Of a stretch of DNA of 64,000 bases, positions 29,904-40,446 are shown one piece after another (the stretch's first letter is position 1; the number at the start of each line of letters is the position of its first letter). This stretch comes from Oxalobacteraceae bacterium CAVE-383 (GTDB lineage: Bacteria > Pseudomonadota > Gammaproteobacteria > Burkholderiales > Burkholderiaceae_D), in the NCBI GenBank assembly GCA_004134995.1, contig REGP01000003.1, positions 455,466 to 519,465 on the forward strand. Reading direction: 5' to 3'. Under the pieces are notes generated by a model. It saw only the letters and a list, made by a program, of their open reading frames with translations. It searched no databases and was not told the origin of the DNA. Position numbers and translations under genes: made by a program.

Positions 29904-31760
29904 ATGCCCAAGCTTTCCTCTTCCGCCTCCATCCCCGCTTCCAATAATCCGATCCGCTACAGCATTGTTCCGCAGGATCCGGCGGCGCATTTGTTCACAG
30001 TCACGCTGACGGTCGATCATCCGGCGCCGGACGGCCAGGCGTTCATCCTGCCGGCCTGGATTCCGGGCAGCTACATGGTGCGCGAGTTCGCGCGCCATAT
30101 CGTTGAAATCGCGGCGCACACAATAAATGCCGGCGGCCGCGCCAAAAAAATTCCTCTGATCAAACGCGACAAACACAGCTGGCAGGCCGCTGCCTGCGAC
30201 GGCCCGCTGACACTGACCTATCAAGTCTATGCCTGGGATCTCTCCGTGCGCGCCGCGCATCTGGACCAGACCCATGCGTTCTTCAACGGTTCCAGTGTAT
30301 TCCTGCGCGTGCAGGGCCAGGAGCAGTCGCCGCACATCGTCGATATCCGGCAGCCGGACGGCGCGGCATTCAAATCCTGGCGCGTCGCCACCGCCATGCC
30401 GGAACTGAAGGCCAGGCGCTACGGCTTCGGCACTTACATCGCCGGCGATTACGACGAATTGATCGATCATCCGGTGGAGATGGGAAATTTTGCGCTGCTG
30501 ACATTTGAAGCGCACGGCGTGCCGCACGACATCGTGATCACCGGGCAAGTGCCGAATCTGGATCTGCAGCGGCTGGCCGACGATCTGCAGCCAGTATGCG
30601 AAGCGCAGATCGCCCTGTTCGAACCGAAAACCAGGCGCGCGCCGATGCAGCGCTATGTCTTCATGACGCTGGCCGTGGGCGACGGCTACGGCGGCCTGGA
30701 GCATCGGGCGTCCACCGCGCTGATCTGCGCGCGCGGCGATCTGCCGGTCAAGGGCAAGGCGGAACAGACAGATGGCTATCGGACGTATCTGGGCCTGTGC
30801 AGCCACGAATATTTCCATACCTGGAACGTCAAGCGCATCAAGCCCGCGGCATTCGCGCCTTACGATCTGCAGGTCGAAAACTATACTTCGCTGCTGTGGC
30901 TGTTCGAAGGCTTCACCAGTTATTACGACGACCTGATGCTGGCGCGCAGCGGCCGCATCGATGCCGAGGCCTATCTGAAATTGCTCGCCAAGACGGTCAA
31001 CAGCGTTTTGCGCGGCAGCGGGCGCGGCAAGCAAAGCGTGGCGGAATCGAGTTTCGACGCCTGGGTGAAATATTACCGCCAGGACGAAAACGCAGGCAAT
31101 GCCATCGTCAGCTATTACACCAAAGGCTCGCTGGTGGCGATGGGGCTGGATCTGACGATCCGCGCCGAAACCGGCGGCAGGAAGTCGCTGGACGATGTGA
31201 TGCGCGCCTTGTGGCAGCGCTACGGCAGGGATTTCTTCAGCGCCGGCGGCGGGCGCGGCATTGCGGAATCCGACGTGCTGGAGCTGTTCGAAGAAATTTC
31301 CGGATTGAAACTGGGTCCTTATTTCAAGCGCTACATCCATGGCACCGACGACGTGCCGCTGGCAGCGCTCCTGGCGCCGTTCGGCATTGCCGCAAGCGAG
31401 CCGGCCTCGGCGAACAAGCCGGATCTCGGCGTGCGCATGGCGGCCGACGGCGGCGACTGCAGGATTGCCGCGGTCCATGAGGGCGGGGCGGCGCACAAGG
31501 GCGGCCTTTCGGCGGGCGATAAATTGGTGGCGCTGGATGGGCTGCGCGTGCCCGCATCCGGCCCGGATGGCTTGCTGAGCCGTTACAAGATCGGCGATAC
31601 GGTGGCGCTGCATGTGTTCCGGCGCGATGAATTGCTGCAATTCCCGGTCAGGCTGAAAGGGGATGCGACGCCGAAATGGGCCTTTAAAATCGCAGCCAGG
31701 CCCGCGGCCGCCGCCAAGCGCCTGTATGGCGGCTGGCTGGGCAAGCCGGGGAGTAAATAA
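29904..31760 (+). CDS. M61-family metallopeptidase with C-terminal PDZ domain
   Basis: The 618-residue protein has the M61 (glycyl aminopeptidase-like) layout: an N-terminal beta domain (about 10-185) with LPAWIPGSYMVREFARH, then the zinc motif SHEYFHTWNVKRIKP (H301, E302, H305). GGLEHR and LWLFEGFTSYYDDLML supply the remaining conserved residues. A PDZ domain occupies about 510-600 (GGLSAGDKLVALDGLRV). No signal peptide is evident, so it is probably cytoplasmic. It follows gltD but has its own gap and likely its own promoter. A bidirectional terminator lies between it and rplY. Confidence 0.88.
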   Translation: MPKLSSSASIPASNNPIRYSIVPQDPAAHLFTVTLTVDHPAPDGQAFILPAWIPGSYMVREFARHIVEIAAHTINAGGRAKKIPLIKRDKHSWQAAACDGPLTLTYQVYAWDLSVRAAHLDQTHAFFNGSSVFLRVQGQEQSPHIVDIRQPDGAAFKSWRVATAMPELKARRYGFGTYIAGDYDELIDHPVEMGNFALLTFEAHGVPHDIVITGQVPNLDLQRLADDLQPVCEAQIALFEPKTRRAPMQRYVFMTLAVGDGYGGLEHRASTALICARGDLPVKGKAEQTDGYRTYLGLCSHEYFHTWNVKRIKPAAFAPYDLQVENYTSLLWLFEGFTSYYDDLMLARSGRIDAEAYLKLLAKTVNSVLRGSGRGKQSVAESSFDAWVKYYRQDENAGNAIVSYYTKGSLVAMGLDLTIRAETGGRKSLDDVMRALWQRYGRDFFSAGGGRGIAESDVLELFEEISGLKLGPYFKRYIHGTDDVPLAALLAPFGIAASEPASANKPDLGVRMAADGGDCRIAAVHEGGAAHKGGLSAGDKLVALDGLRVPASGPDGLLSRYKIGDTVALHVFRRDELLQFPVRLKGDATPKWAFKIAARPAAAAKRLYGGWLGKPGSK

Positions 31761-31785
31761 GGATGGGGCCTAAATAAGGCAGACG

Positions 31786-31815
31786 AAAAAAAACCGTGCG
31801 ATGCACGGTTTTTTT
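31786..31815. terminator. Bidirectional intrinsic terminator between the M61 gene and rplY
   Basis: An A8 run, stem CCGTGC-GAT-GCACGG (31794-31808) and a T7 run form a symmetric hairpin that ends transcription of both converging genes. Confidence 0.9.
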
Positions 31816-31830
31816 ATTGGCGAAAGAAGA

Positions 31831-32469
31831 TTACTTCTTCTCGGCAGGTGCTGCAGGGGCAGCAGCGGCAGCAGGTGTTTCCGCGGTTGCTTCGGCTTCC
31901 ACTTTACCGGCTGGAACCGACGCTGTTGCGATGGTCGGATTGTCGTCGCCGCCATGGATCACGGCAGTCACGCCATTCGGCAGTTTGATATCGGCCAAGT
32001 GGACCGAGCTGCCGATTTCCAGCGAAGCCAGATCGATTTCGACGAACTCAGGCAGGTCTTTCGGCAGGCAGGTAATGTCCAGATCGGCCATGACGTGGCT
32101 GATGATGCCGGAACCCAGCTTGACGGCAGGCGATACGTCCGCGTTGATGAAGTGCAGAGGCACTTTCACGTGGATTTTTTGCGATGCGTCGACGCGCTGG
32201 AAATCCGCGTGCAGGACCAGTTGCTTGTACGCGTGGACCTGGAAGTCGCGCAGCAGGACTTGTTCAACCTTGCCGTCGATTTCGAGATCGAGGATCGAGG
32301 AATGGAAAGTTTCCTTTTTCAATGCGTGATACAGCGCATTGTGATCCAGCGAGATAGCGACCGGCGCGCTGGTGCCGCCGTAGATGATGCCCGGTGTTTG
32401 CCCGGCATTACGCAGGCGGCGGCTCGCTCCGGTCCCCTGCTCTTTGCGTGCGAATGCGATAACTTTCAT
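31831..32469 (-). CDS. rplY: 50S ribosomal protein L25 / Ctc-type
   Basis: The 212-residue protein binds 5S rRNA. The N-terminal L25 domain (about 1-92: [20 protein letters not shown]) is followed by the TL5/Ctc-type beta domain (about 98-185) and an Ala/Pro/Glu tail. The start at 32469 is fixed by TTGGAGC just upstream and by conservation of MKVIAFAR; an upstream ATG adds 12 non-conserved residues. It lies downstream of prs but is separated by terminator-like hairpins, so it probably has its own promoter. Confidence 0.95.
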   Translation of the reverse strand: MKVIAFARKEQGTGASRRLRNAGQTPGIIYGGTSAPVAISLDHNALYHALKKETFHSSILDLEIDGKVEQVLLRDFQVHAYKQLVLHADFQRVDASQKIHVKVPLHFINADVSPAVKLGSGIISHVMADLDITCLPKDLPEFVEIDLASLEIGSSVHLADIKLPNGVTAVIHGGDDNPTIATASVPAGKVEAEATAETPAAAAAPAAPAEKK

Positions 32470-32485
32470 TTGTTGCTCCAATAAT

Positions 32486-32568
32486 GTGAAACCAAATGAT
32501 TTCACGGTAAAAATCCCCCGCGACCAGGGGATTTAAAAATCCTGCCGCCGATCGGATCGGCGGCAGGA
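32486..32568 (-). terminator. Three successive hairpins between prs and rplY
   Basis: Read on the minus strand after prs, the first hairpin is a 12-14-base stem (32540-32568, TCCTGCCGCCGA with its complement) followed by TTTTTAAAT. The second is an 8-base stem AAATCCCC/GGGGATTT (32511-32534) followed by a T-run. The third is GTGAAA/TTTCAC (32486-32505) in the rplY leader. The first two are convincing tandem intrinsic terminators. The third may fold over the rplY ribosome-site region. Confidence 0.7.
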
Positions 32569-32608
32569 CAAATTCAAAATGAGAGACGGCTTCGAACAGC
32601 GTCGAAAC

Positions 32609-33559
32609 TTATTCTACAAACAGCGACATGACCGAATCGCCCTTGCTGATGCGCTTGAAGGTTTCGGCCAGCAGTTCGGCGCAGGACAGCACGCGGATCT
32701 TGGCGCAGGCGCTGGCGGCTTCCGACAATGGAATCGTATCGGTCACGACCAGCTCGTCCAGCGGCGAATCGTTGATGCGCTGAAGCGCCGGTCCCGACAG
32801 CACCGGATGCGTACAATACGCCACCACTTTCTTGGCGCCGCGTTCCTTCAATACTTCAGCCGCCTTGGTCAGCGTGCCGGCCGTGTCGACCATGTCATCC
32901 ATGATCACGCAGTTGCGGCCTTCGACTTCGCCGATGATATTCATGACTTCCGAAACATTGGCTTTCGGACGGCGCTTGTCGATAATCGCCAGGTCGCAGC
33001 CCAAGCGCTTGGCCAGCGCACGCGCCCGGACCACGCCGCCGACGTCCGGCGACACCACCAGCAGGTCGTCGTAGGCCTTGCCGACCAGATCGCCCAGCAG
33101 GATCGGCGAGGCATAAATATTGTCGACCGGAATATCGAAGAAGCCCTGAATCTGGTCGGCATGCAGATCCATGATCAGAACCCGCTCGACGCCGGCTTCC
33201 TGCAACATGTTGGCAACCACCTTGGCCGAAATCGCAACCCGCGCCGAACGGGGGCGGCGATCCTGGCGCGCATAACCGAAATAGGGAATCGCGGCGGTAA
33301 TGCGGCCGGCGGAAGCCCGTTTCAGCGCATCGACCATCAACATGATTTCCATCAGGTTGTCGTTGGTCGGCACACAGGTCGACTGCAATACGAAAACATC
33401 CTTGCCGCGCACATTCTCGTTGATCTCGACCATGATTTCGCCGTCGGAGAATTTCGAGACGTTTGCCTTGCCGAGGGGAATACCAAGTCTGTTGGCAACT
33501 TCGCTGGCCAGTTTCGGGTTAGCGTTGCCGGTAAAAACCATCAGGTTTTCGAGAGCCAT
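32609..33559 (-). CDS. prs: Ribose-phosphate pyrophosphokinase
   Basis: The 316-residue enzyme makes PRPP from ribose-5-phosphate and ATP, feeding purine, pyrimidine, histidine and tryptophan synthesis. Visible motifs are [20 protein letters not shown], the ATP loop [32 protein letters not shown] and the PRPP loop [15 protein letters not shown] chose MALENLMVF at 33559, the conserved start, over an ATG six codons upstream. It is preceded on the strand by tRNA-Gln. Confidence 0.96.
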   Translation of the reverse strand: MALENLMVFTGNANPKLASEVANRLGIPLGKANVSKFSDGEIMVEINENVRGKDVFVLQSTCVPTNDNLMEIMLMVDALKRASAGRITAAIPYFGYARQDRRPRSARVAISAKVVANMLQEAGVERVLIMDLHADQIQGFFDIPVDNIYASPILLGDLVGKAYDDLLVVSPDVGGVVRARALAKRLGCDLAIIDKRRPKANVSEVMNIIGEVEGRNCVIMDDMVDTAGTLTKAAEVLKERGAKKVVAYCTHPVLSGPALQRINDSPLDELVVTDTIPLSEAASACAKIRVLSCAELLAETFKRISKGDSVMSLFVE

Positions 33560-33686
33560 GGAGTTCCCTGAATGCAATCGTTAGAAAGTCGAAAAGCCGG
33601 CAATGCGTGACTGATGCAGTCTTGCGTTGGCGGCTTGTTTTTTATTTATTTTCGGGCCGAGGTGCAAATCCTCGATCCTAATTTAA

Positions 33687-33763
33687 TGGCAGGGGAAGAA
33701 GGATTCGAACCTTCGCATGCTGGAATCAAAATCCAGTGCCTTAACCAGCTTGGCGATTCCCCT
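33687..33763 (-). tRNA. tRNA-Gln (anticodon TTG)
   Basis: The 77-base gene folds as a full cloverleaf. The acceptor stem AGGGGAA pairs with TTCCCCT, and the discriminator G and CCA tail are encoded. The anticodon stem CTGGA/TCCAG encloses TTTTGAT with anticodon TTG. The T arm contains GGTTCGAATCC. It lies between ispE and prs, the usual betaproteobacterial position. Confidence 0.97.
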
Positions 33764-33775
33764 ACGCAACCTTGT

Positions 33776-33805
33776 GTTGCCGTCATTACATACATATACG
33801 GCAAC
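33776..33805 (-). terminator. Hairpin between ispE and tRNA-Gln
   Basis: GTTGCCGT (33776-33783) and ACGGCAAC (33798-33805) form a perfect 8-base stem with a 14-base loop just after the ispE stop. No T-run follows on the minus strand, so it may be a weak terminator or a processing structure ahead of the tRNA. Confidence 0.4.
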
Positions 33806-33826
33806 GAAATCTGTGCTTCATGTGGT

Positions 33827-34726
33827 TCAAGCAAGCAGCCCGGTCAAAGGATGCTGCTGCAGTGCTTTGGCGGTCCAGGCTTTCCAGTGCGTCGGTACTT
33901 GCTGCAATACCTCGCTGGCCTGTGATTCGTGTTCGAAACTGCAGAACACGCAAGCGCCGGATCCTGTCATCCTCGCATCGCCAAATTGCCGGAGCCAGGT
34001 TATGGCTTCTGCGACAGCTGGGAAATGTTCGGCGGCAACCGCTTCCAAATCGTTTCTGAAGCCGCCCGTGAAACCGGCCTCATCGCTAGTTTTCCCCGCA
34101 CATTTGTGTGCTTTGGAAAAGTCCGTTATTTTGCAGGGTTTCGTATCCCGTGTCAATTGCGGAGATGAAAATATTACGGCGGTCGGCACGGAAACCCCCG
34201 GTTCGATCACCAAAAACCAGCAATCCGGCGTTTCCAGGGCGGCAAGCCGCTCGCCGATGCCTTCGGCGAAGGCGTTTTGTCCGAAAATGAAAAAAGGCAC
34301 ATCCGCGCCGAGTTGCGCGCCCAAAGCCATCAAATCGGTGCGCGAAAGGCCGGTCTGCCACAGATGATTGAGCGCGATCAGCGTGGTCGCCGCATCGGAG
34401 GAGCCGCCGCCGAGGCCGCCGCCCATCGGCAGGATCTTGTCGATGGCGATATCGGCGCCGAGCCGTTGCTGCGCGGTGTCGCCGGCGGCCGCCTGCAGCA
34501 GGCGCGCGGCGCGCACGATCAGATCGGATTGTTCCGGAACGCCGGGCAAGTCGGTGCGGCGGCGGATGACGCCGTCGCCCCGCATGGTGAAATGCAGCGT
34601 ATCGCCGCGGTCGATCAGCTGAAACGCGGTTTGCAGAAGGTGATAACCGTCGGCGCGGCGCCCGGTCACGTGCAGGAACAGGTTCAGCTTGGCGGGGGCG
34701 GCGCAATGAAGCAGATCGGCGGGCAT
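33827..34726 (-). CDS. ispE: 4-diphosphocytidyl-2-C-methyl-D-erythritol kinase
   Basis: The 299-residue GHMP kinase phosphorylates CDP-ME in the MEP isoprenoid pathway. It begins [22 protein letters not shown], has the ATP loop [17 protein letters not shown] and a C-terminal [12 protein letters not shown] motif. The correct start is the ATG at 34726, which overlaps the lolB stop by one base (TAATG), giving translational coupling. Confidence 0.95.
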   Translation of the reverse strand: MPADLLHCAAPAKLNLFLHVTGRRADGYHLLQTAFQLIDRGDTLHFTMRGDGVIRRRTDLPGVPEQSDLIVRAARLLQAAAGDTAQQRLGADIAIDKILPMGGGLGGGSSDAATTLIALNHLWQTGLSRTDLMALGAQLGADVPFFIFGQNAFAEGIGERLAALETPDCWFLVIEPGVSVPTAVIFSSPQLTRDTKPCKITDFSKAHKCAGKTSDEAGFTGGFRNDLEAVAAEHFPAVAEAITWLRQFGDARMTGSGACVFCSFEHESQASEVLQQVPTHWKAWTAKALQQHPLTGLLA

Positions 34727-35382
34727 TATGAGGTTTTGTCGATCACGATGCGTATTGCGACTTGGCCCGCCTGTTCGGTATAGCGATCCAGGTCGATGCG
34801 TTTCGGCATGCCGGCGCCGCCGGTTGCGGCGGCCGCCTGCCAATTCAGGTACTGGATGCGCCAGCCGTCCTGGGTTTTGACGGCGACGGCATCGTCGCCA
34901 TTGGCCGGCGCTTGCGCGACGAAGGCCTTGCCGGCCGCATCGGTGGCGAAGCCCTGCAGCCAGTCGCGCAAGCCGGCGATCGGCAAAGGCCAGCCCAGGG
35001 CTTGCGCCGTCAGCTCGTCGACGTTCGCGGCACTGCGGGGCGCCTGGCCGGATTGGGTCAGCGTGGCGATGCCGGGCCTGACGTCGATCAGGGCGATGGT
35101 CTGGCCCAGCGGCGACAGCAGGCGTATGCTGGTCTGCCCGGCGGTTTGGGTCCACACGAAACTGCCGTGCACCGAACGGTCTTCCTGATTCTGTTGGTAA
35201 CGCAGCGAAAGACGGCCTTCCAGCACGATGTCCTGGCGGTAGGCGCGCGGGCTTTGCGTTTGCATGCCGGCGCCGGCGTTGACGCCGGGCGGCGTCAGAT
35301 TGGCGCAGCCGGCGCCCAGCAGGGCGAAGCCGAGCGCCAAGGCGGACGCCGACGCACGCCATCCGCGTCCGTACAAGGTCAT
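34726..35382 (-). CDS. lolB: Outer-membrane lipoprotein LolB
   Basis: The 218-residue protein is the outer-membrane acceptor for lipoproteins delivered by LolA. The signal peptide ends in the lipobox LLGAGC (Cys about residue 26). The mature part has the LolB beta-fold segments [25 protein letters not shown] and [17 protein letters not shown]. The start at 35382 overlaps the stop of the upstream TPR gene by four bases (ATGA). The gene order TPR-lolB-ispE is standard in betaproteobacteria. Confidence 0.92.
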   Translation of the reverse strand: MTLYGRGWRASASALALGFALLGAGCANLTPPGVNAGAGMQTQSPRAYRQDIVLEGRLSLRYQQNQEDRSVHGSFVWTQTAGQTSIRLLSPLGQTIALIDVRPGIATLTQSGQAPRSAANVDELTAQALGWPLPIAGLRDWLQGFATDAAGKAFVAQAPANGDDAVAVKTQDGWRIQYLNWQAAAATGGAGMPKRIDLDRYTEQAGQVAIRIVIDKTS

Positions 35383-37220
35383 GGCTTGACGTTGAGCCGC
35401 GTCAGCGTGCTTTTCAGGGCGTCGTTGCCAGGATCCTTTGCCAGCGCGGCCCGCCACACGGTGCGCGCCGCATCCTGCTTGCCTTCGGTCCACAGCACTT
35501 CTCCCAGGTGCATGCCGATTTCGGTATCGGCGCGCAGGGCATAGGCATGGCTCAGCGTGGCTTCCGCTTCGGCCAGGCGGCCCAGGCGGAATTGCACCCA
35601 GCCGAGGCTGTCGGTGATGAATGGATCGTCGGGAGCCAGCGACAAGGCCTTGGTGATCAGTTCCAGCGCTTCCGGCAGCCGCATGTTGCGGTCGGCGAAG
35701 GAATAGCCCAGTGCGTTGTAGGCCTGCTGATTATCGGGCGCCAGGCGCATGATTTTGCGCAGGCTGCTTTCCATCACATCCAGCTTGTCGAGCTTGTCCG
35801 CCGACATGGCCTGGTCGTACAGCAGGTCGATATTGTTCGGAAAACGCTGCAGGCCGGCTTCGAGCACGTCGAACGATGCTTGCGGCTGGTTGGCGTCGCG
35901 CAGGATTTGCGATTCGGCCAGGATCACGCGGCTTTGGGCGGCTTCGCCGTTGGCCTCGATCGCCTTCAGTATTTCGCGGGCGCCCGGGATATCGCCGCTT
36001 TTGGCGGTCAGTTGCGCGCGCCGGATCTGGGCGCCGAGATAGGCATCGCCGGATTCGATCTGATCCAGCCATTTGATCGCGGCCGGAATGTCGTTGCGCT
36101 CTTCCGCCAGTTGCGACAGCACCAGCAGCGCCTGGGTCGGATCGCGCTCCTGATTTTCATCCTTGGACAGCAGCGTCACGTATCTGCTCAAATACTGCTC
36201 GGCTTCTTTCGGATGATTGGTCTGCGCGTTCAGCAGGCCCAGCGCGAGTATTGTATTCAAGTTGTCCGGCTGATCCTTGAGCAGGCGTTCGAACTGGATG
36301 CGGGCGGCGTCGTATTGTTTCTTTTCCACCAGGCTGCGCGCATAGGCGATGCGCACATCGCGCGCCTTCGGGTATTTGCGCAGATATTCCTCGATGGCGG
36401 CCACCGCCTGCGCCGGGTCTTCGGTGACTTGCGCCTGGGTCAGGATCGCCAGTTCCGATTCGGGCCTGATCTTGACGGCCGCATCGGCTTCGCTGTGCGC
36501 GCGAACCGGATCGTTATTGGCGATGGCGGCCTGGGCCAGCGCCAGATGGGTCTCCATCAGGTCGCCGTACGGCGCGCCGATTCTTTCCATCATGGCGAAG
36601 GCGGCGGCCTTGTCCTTGGCGCGGCTGACCAGGCGCTGCATCTGCAACAGCAACGGGCCGCGCGTTTGCGGCGTTGCCGTCGCCAGCCTCTGCGCCAGCA
36701 CCGGTTCGACTTCCGCCAGATTATCGGTCAGCACCACCAGGCCGAGATAATTCTGCAACGCTTCATCCGATTGCGGCGCCAGTTCGACCCACAGGCGCAC
36801 TGCCTTGAGCGCATCGATCGGGCTTCTGGCCGTGATCGCGAATTCGGCCGCGCGTTTTGCCAGGCGCGGATCGCGCGTATCTTCGGCGGCGCTCATCAGC
36901 GTGACGTAGGCAGCCTGCCATTGTCCGCGCTGAAAGGCGATTTCCGAACTGAGAATCTTGAACAGCAGTTCTTCGTTGAGTGCGACGTCCGGCAGCGAAG
37001 GATCGGGCTTGGAGGAAGACTTGGCGCCTTCCGTTTGATCCTGATCCTGGCTTGACCGGTCCGCAGAGGCGTCCGTTGCCGAGTCTGTTGTCGAATTTGC
37101 TGCCGCTTCAGGGCCGTTTTTCGCGGCGGATCGGGTATCCGCGGATTGCTTCAGGCCGGAGCAGGCCGACAGCAGCGAGACGAGCGTGGCGAGCGTGACA
37201 AAGGCTAAAAGTTTTTTCAA
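35379..37220 (-). CDS. TPR-repeat lipoprotein
   Basis: The 613-residue protein starts with a lipoprotein signal ([20 protein letters not shown]) and a low-complexity Ser/Asp linker (about 25-65). Tetratricopeptide-like helical repeats follow across the rest, clearest near the C-terminus ([20 protein letters not shown] and [20 protein letters not shown]). It is probably anchored in the outer membrane facing the periplasm. Conserved next to lolB-ispE in this group. Exact role unknown; a scaffold for envelope assembly is plausible. Confidence 0.85.
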   Translation of the reverse strand: MKKLLAFVTLATLVSLLSACSGLKQSADTRSAAKNGPEAAANSTTDSATDASADRSSQDQDQTEGAKSSSKPDPSLPDVALNEELLFKILSSEIAFQRGQWQAAYVTLMSAAEDTRDPRLAKRAAEFAITARSPIDALKAVRLWVELAPQSDEALQNYLGLVVLTDNLAEVEPVLAQRLATATPQTRGPLLLQMQRLVSRAKDKAAAFAMMERIGAPYGDLMETHLALAQAAIANNDPVRAHSEADAAVKIRPESELAILTQAQVTEDPAQAVAAIEEYLRKYPKARDVRIAYARSLVEKKQYDAARIQFERLLKDQPDNLNTILALGLLNAQTNHPKEAEQYLSRYVTLLSKDENQERDPTQALLVLSQLAEERNDIPAAIKWLDQIESGDAYLGAQIRRAQLTAKSGDIPGAREILKAIEANGEAAQSRVILAESQILRDANQPQASFDVLEAGLQRFPNNIDLLYDQAMSADKLDKLDVMESSLRKIMRLAPDNQQAYNALGYSFADRNMRLPEALELITKALSLAPDDPFITDSLGWVQFRLGRLAEAEATLSHAYALRADTEIGMHLGEVLWTEGKQDAARTVWRAALAKDPGNDALKSTLTRLNVKP

Positions 37221-37380
37221 GGGAAAATCCAGAAAGTCGGCGATTCCCGATTTTACGCTGAACCGCGCCGATGCGGTGGAGAGGCATCATTGAAGCACGA
37301 TTGAAATGGGCGGCTTGGCTTATCATATGCATCAAATCGATGAAACGCATTCCAATTTCTTTTTTTCCGCCGACCTGCCG

Positions 37381-38202
37381 ATGCCAGAACTACCTGAAGT
37401 AGAAGTGACCCGCCGCGGCGTTGCGCCGCATCTGGAAGGCCAATTGGTGACCGCCGTGGTGATGCGCCGCAGCGGCCTGCGCTGGCCGTTTCCGCCCGGC
37501 CTGAGCCAGCTTTTGGTGGGGCGCCGGATTATCAAGACCGGCCGGCGCGGCAAATACCTGCTGATCGGATTCGATCACGGCACCCTTATCGTGCATCTGG
37601 GCATGTCCGGCCATTTGCGGATACTGCCGGCGGGAATCGAGCCGAAGCTGCACGATCATTTCGATCTGGCGGTGGAAACCTGCGTGATGCGGATGACCGA
37701 TCCGCGCCGTTTCGGCGCTGTTCTATGGCATGACAACGCGGACGGACACGTCGAAGAGCACATACTTCTGCGCGGCCTCGGACTGGAGCCGCTGGAAGGC
37801 CGTTTCGACGCCGCCCTGCTGCACCGGATGACGCGCAATCGCGGCGCGGCCATCAAGCAGGTATTGCTGGCCGGCGATATCGTGGTCGGCGTCGGCAATA
37901 TCTACGCCTCTGAGAGTTTGTTCAAGGCAGGCATCAACCCCAAGACGCCGGCCAGCCGGATCAGCTTGGCGCGCTATGAAAAGCTGGCGCCCGCCATTTG
38001 CGAAACGCTGACCGCCGCCATCGAGCAGGGCGGCAGCAGCCTGCGCGATTTCATCGCCGTCAATGGCCAGTCCGGCTATTTTCAGCAAAGCTACTTCGTC
38101 TATAACCGCGCCGACGAGCCCTGCCGCATATGCGGCAAGACGATCCGCCAGATCAAACAGGGCCAGCGTTCGACCTTTTATTGCGTGAGTTGCCAGCGAT
38201 GA
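37381..38202 (+). CDS. mutM: Formamidopyrimidine-DNA glycosylase
   Basis: The 273-residue base-excision enzyme removes 8-oxoguanine and nicks the strand. Pro2 and Glu3 of MPELPEVEVTRRG form the catalytic N-terminus, which fixes the start at 37381 rather than an ATG 25 codons upstream. The H2TH region (VGVGNIYASESLFKAGINP) and the zinc finger (CRICGKTIRQIKQGQRST, then YCVSC) are intact. Its stop overlaps the mutY start (ATGA), linking two enzymes of the same 8-oxoG defence. Confidence 0.96.
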   Translation: MPELPEVEVTRRGVAPHLEGQLVTAVVMRRSGLRWPFPPGLSQLLVGRRIIKTGRRGKYLLIGFDHGTLIVHLGMSGHLRILPAGIEPKLHDHFDLAVETCVMRMTDPRRFGAVLWHDNADGHVEEHILLRGLGLEPLEGRFDAALLHRMTRNRGAAIKQVLLAGDIVVGVGNIYASESLFKAGINPKTPASRISLARYEKLAPAICETLTAAIEQGGSSLRDFIAVNGQSGYFQQSYFVYNRADEPCRICGKTIRQIKQGQRSTFYCVSCQR

Positions 38203-39377
38203 AGCCTATCGTGGAGAAAGCCCTGAAGACATCCAAAGCATCCGCGGCATCCGCGGCATCAGGCATCGGCGGCTATGCCGATCCCTCGTTTTCCGGCGCC
38301 GTCATCGCCTGGCAGAAAACGCATGGACGCCATGCATTGCCGTGGCAGAACACGCGCGACGCGTACCGCATCTGGCTGTCCGAAATCATGCTGCAACAGA
38401 CCCAGGTCAGCGCGGTGATTCCGTATTACCAGCGCTTTCTGCAGCGCTTTCCCGACGTGGCTCTGCTGGCGGCGGCAGCCTCCGAAGAAGTGATGGCCTT
38501 GTGGAGCGGACTCGGATATTACTCGCGCGCGCGCAATCTGCATCGCTGCGCGCAAAGAGTCGCGGCCGAGTACGGCGGCGTGTTTCCGGACGATCCCGCG
38601 CTGCTGGCGGAACTGCCCGGCATCGGACGTTCGACCGCCGCCGCGATTGCCGCGTTCGCCTACGGCAAGCGCGCCGCCATCCTGGACGGCAATGTGAAAC
38701 GGGTCTTTGCGCGCGTATTCGGCGTCGAGGGTTTTCCGGGCGCCAAGCCGGTCGAAGACCAGTTGTGGCGCCGCGCCGTGGATCTGCTTCCGCTGCACGA
38801 CATGGAATCCTATACGCAGGGTTTGATGGATCTCGGCGCCACGCTTTGCACGCGCGGCAAGCCGGCCTGCGAGCGTTGCCCGCTGACGGCGCGCTGCGTG
38901 GCCCATGCCACACAGCGGGTGGCGGAATTGCCGGTGCGCAAACCGAAGAAAGCGATTCCCGAACGCAGCACGGCCATGCTGGTAATTGCCGATGGCAATG
39001 AGATATTGCTGCAGCAGCGGCCCGACAGCGGCATCTGGGGCGGCCTGCTGTCGTTGCCCGAATGCGTGCTGGAGGCCGAGGCAGACAACGATTCCGATGA
39101 AGACTTGCGGCGCCGCGACACCGAAATCGCGCGCGTCGTGATGCCGTTCGGCATACTGCAAAGCTGCGCGCCGCTGCAGGCCTTCTCGCATGTATTCACG
39201 CACTTCAAGCTGCAGGTGGCGCCGTATCGGGTGCTGCTGGAAAAACGCGTGCCGCATGTCGGCCAGGACGATTTTTTATGGTATCCGATCCGGCAACTGG
39301 CCGATGCGCCGCTGCCGGCGCCGGTGAAAAAGCTGTTGCTGGGATTGTTCCTGCGTGAGGATTTGTTTTCGGCCTGA
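38199..39377 (+). CDS. mutY: A/G-specific adenine DNA glycosylase
   Basis: The 392-residue enzyme removes adenine mispaired with 8-oxoG. The helix-hairpin-helix LPGIGRSTAAAIAAFAYG is followed by the catalytic Asp region AAILDGNVKRVFARV. The 4Fe-4S cysteines are in CTRGKPACERCPLTARC, and the C-terminal NUDIX-like domain reads 8-oxoG. An unusual 30-residue Ala/Ser/Lys-rich N-terminal extension precedes the first conserved helix. Coupled to mutM by a four-base overlap. Confidence 0.95.
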   Translation: MKPIVEKALKTSKASAASAASGIGGYADPSFSGAVIAWQKTHGRHALPWQNTRDAYRIWLSEIMLQQTQVSAVIPYYQRFLQRFPDVALLAAAASEEVMALWSGLGYYSRARNLHRCAQRVAAEYGGVFPDDPALLAELPGIGRSTAAAIAAFAYGKRAAILDGNVKRVFARVFGVEGFPGAKPVEDQLWRRAVDLLPLHDMESYTQGLMDLGATLCTRGKPACERCPLTARCVAHATQRVAELPVRKPKKAIPERSTAMLVIADGNEILLQQRPDSGIWGGLLSLPECVLEAEADNDSDEDLRRRDTEIARVVMPFGILQSCAPLQAFSHVFTHFKLQVAPYRVLLEKRVPHVGQDDFLWYPIRQLADAPLPAPVKKLLLGLFLREDLFSA

Positions 39378-39407
39378 CAGAAAAGCCGGCCGCTTTGATG
39401 CCTGTTT

Positions 39408-40295
39408 TTACCCCTCGGACGCGTCGCCCGGGCCGCTCAATTCACGATGCCGCAATACCACGCGTTCGCTGGCCGTGAAATGTGCGCTCAGGCGTTCGGC
39501 CATGTAAACCGAACGGTGCTGTCCACCGGTGCAGCCGATGGCCACGGTCAGGTAACTGCGATTGTCGCGCTTGAATGCGGGCAGCCATTTCTCCACGAAT
39601 TGCCGGATGTCCGTCAGCAATTCGGTCGCTTCCGGCAAGGCCGCCAGGAAGTCGATTACCGGCTGGTCGCGGCCGGTCAGCGGCCGCAGCGCGATGTCGT
39701 AATGCGGGTTGGGCAGCATGCGCACATCGAATACCAGATCGGCGTCGAGCGGCACGCCGAATTTGAAGGCGAACGATTCGAACAGCAGCGTCAGGGGCGC
39801 GCGTTCGATGGCGACCAGTTCGTTGATCCAGGCACGCAATTTGTTGGCGCGCAGGTTGGAGGTATCGATCAATTGCCCAAGCACTTCGATTTCGCCCATC
39901 AATTCGCGTTCGGTGCGGATGCATTCGACCAGTGTCAGCCGGTCGGCCGGGTTGCGGTTCGGCAGCAGGCGATGCGACAAGGGATGGCTGCGGCGGGTTT
40001 CCGAGAAACGGTTGACCAGCGATTCGGTGGTGGCGGTCAGGAAGAATACCTTGACGTCGTGCCCTTCATCTTTCAATAACTGGATATCGTGGGGCAGCTC
40101 ATCGAGCGAGGCTGCGCTGCGCGCGTCCATGGCGACCGCCAGCTTGTCGTCGACGTCGCGCGAGCGGATGGCGACCAGTTCGCGCAGCAGCCCCGGCGGC
40201 AGATTATCGACGCAGAAATAGCCGGCATCTTCGAGCGCCCGAAGCGCGACCGATTTGCCCGAACCGGAAATGCCTGTAATAAGAATGATCCGCAT
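39408..40295 (-). CDS. rapZ: RapZ/YvcJ-family nucleotide-binding protein
   Basis: The 295-residue protein has an N-terminal P-loop ([20 protein letters not shown]) and a C-terminal RNA-binding domain with [19 protein letters not shown] and [17 protein letters not shown]. In E. coli RapZ directs RNase E to the GlmZ sRNA; in betaproteobacteria the role is less clear. It lies downstream of ptsN-hprK, separated by an inverted-repeat element. Confidence 0.93.
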   Translation of the reverse strand: MRIILITGISGSGKSVALRALEDAGYFCVDNLPPGLLRELVAIRSRDVDDKLAVAMDARSAASLDELPHDIQLLKDEGHDVKVFFLTATTESLVNRFSETRRSHPLSHRLLPNRNPADRLTLVECIRTERELMGEIEVLGQLIDTSNLRANKLRAWINELVAIERAPLTLLFESFAFKFGVPLDADLVFDVRMLPNPHYDIALRPLTGRDQPVIDFLAALPEATELLTDIRQFVEKWLPAFKRDNRSYLTVAIGCTGGQHRSVYMAERLSAHFTASERVVLRHRELSGPGDASEG

Positions 40296-40341
40296 GACTG
40301 AAATAATAACTCATCAGCGGATATAAAAGATGAATGCGGCA

Positions 40342-40446
40342 AAGAGGCTGCTGCAAAGTCAAGCTGGCTAGGCGCGTCGCCGCAGACAGTACGCTAGTAC
40401 GGCAAGGCGGCAGCAACGACGCCAGATTGGCTTTGCAGCAGCCTCT
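40342..40446. repeat. Long intergenic inverted-repeat element, copy 2
   Basis: The outer arms AAGAGGCTGCTGCAAAG (40342-40358) and CTTTGCAGCAGCCTCTT (40430-40446) are perfectly complementary, and partial complementarity continues inward for about 10 more bases. The centre holds GTACGCTAGTAC. It begins exactly at the hprK stop. Termini match the element at 14742-14867, with GCTGCTGC in place of GCTGTTGC. Confidence 0.85.
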
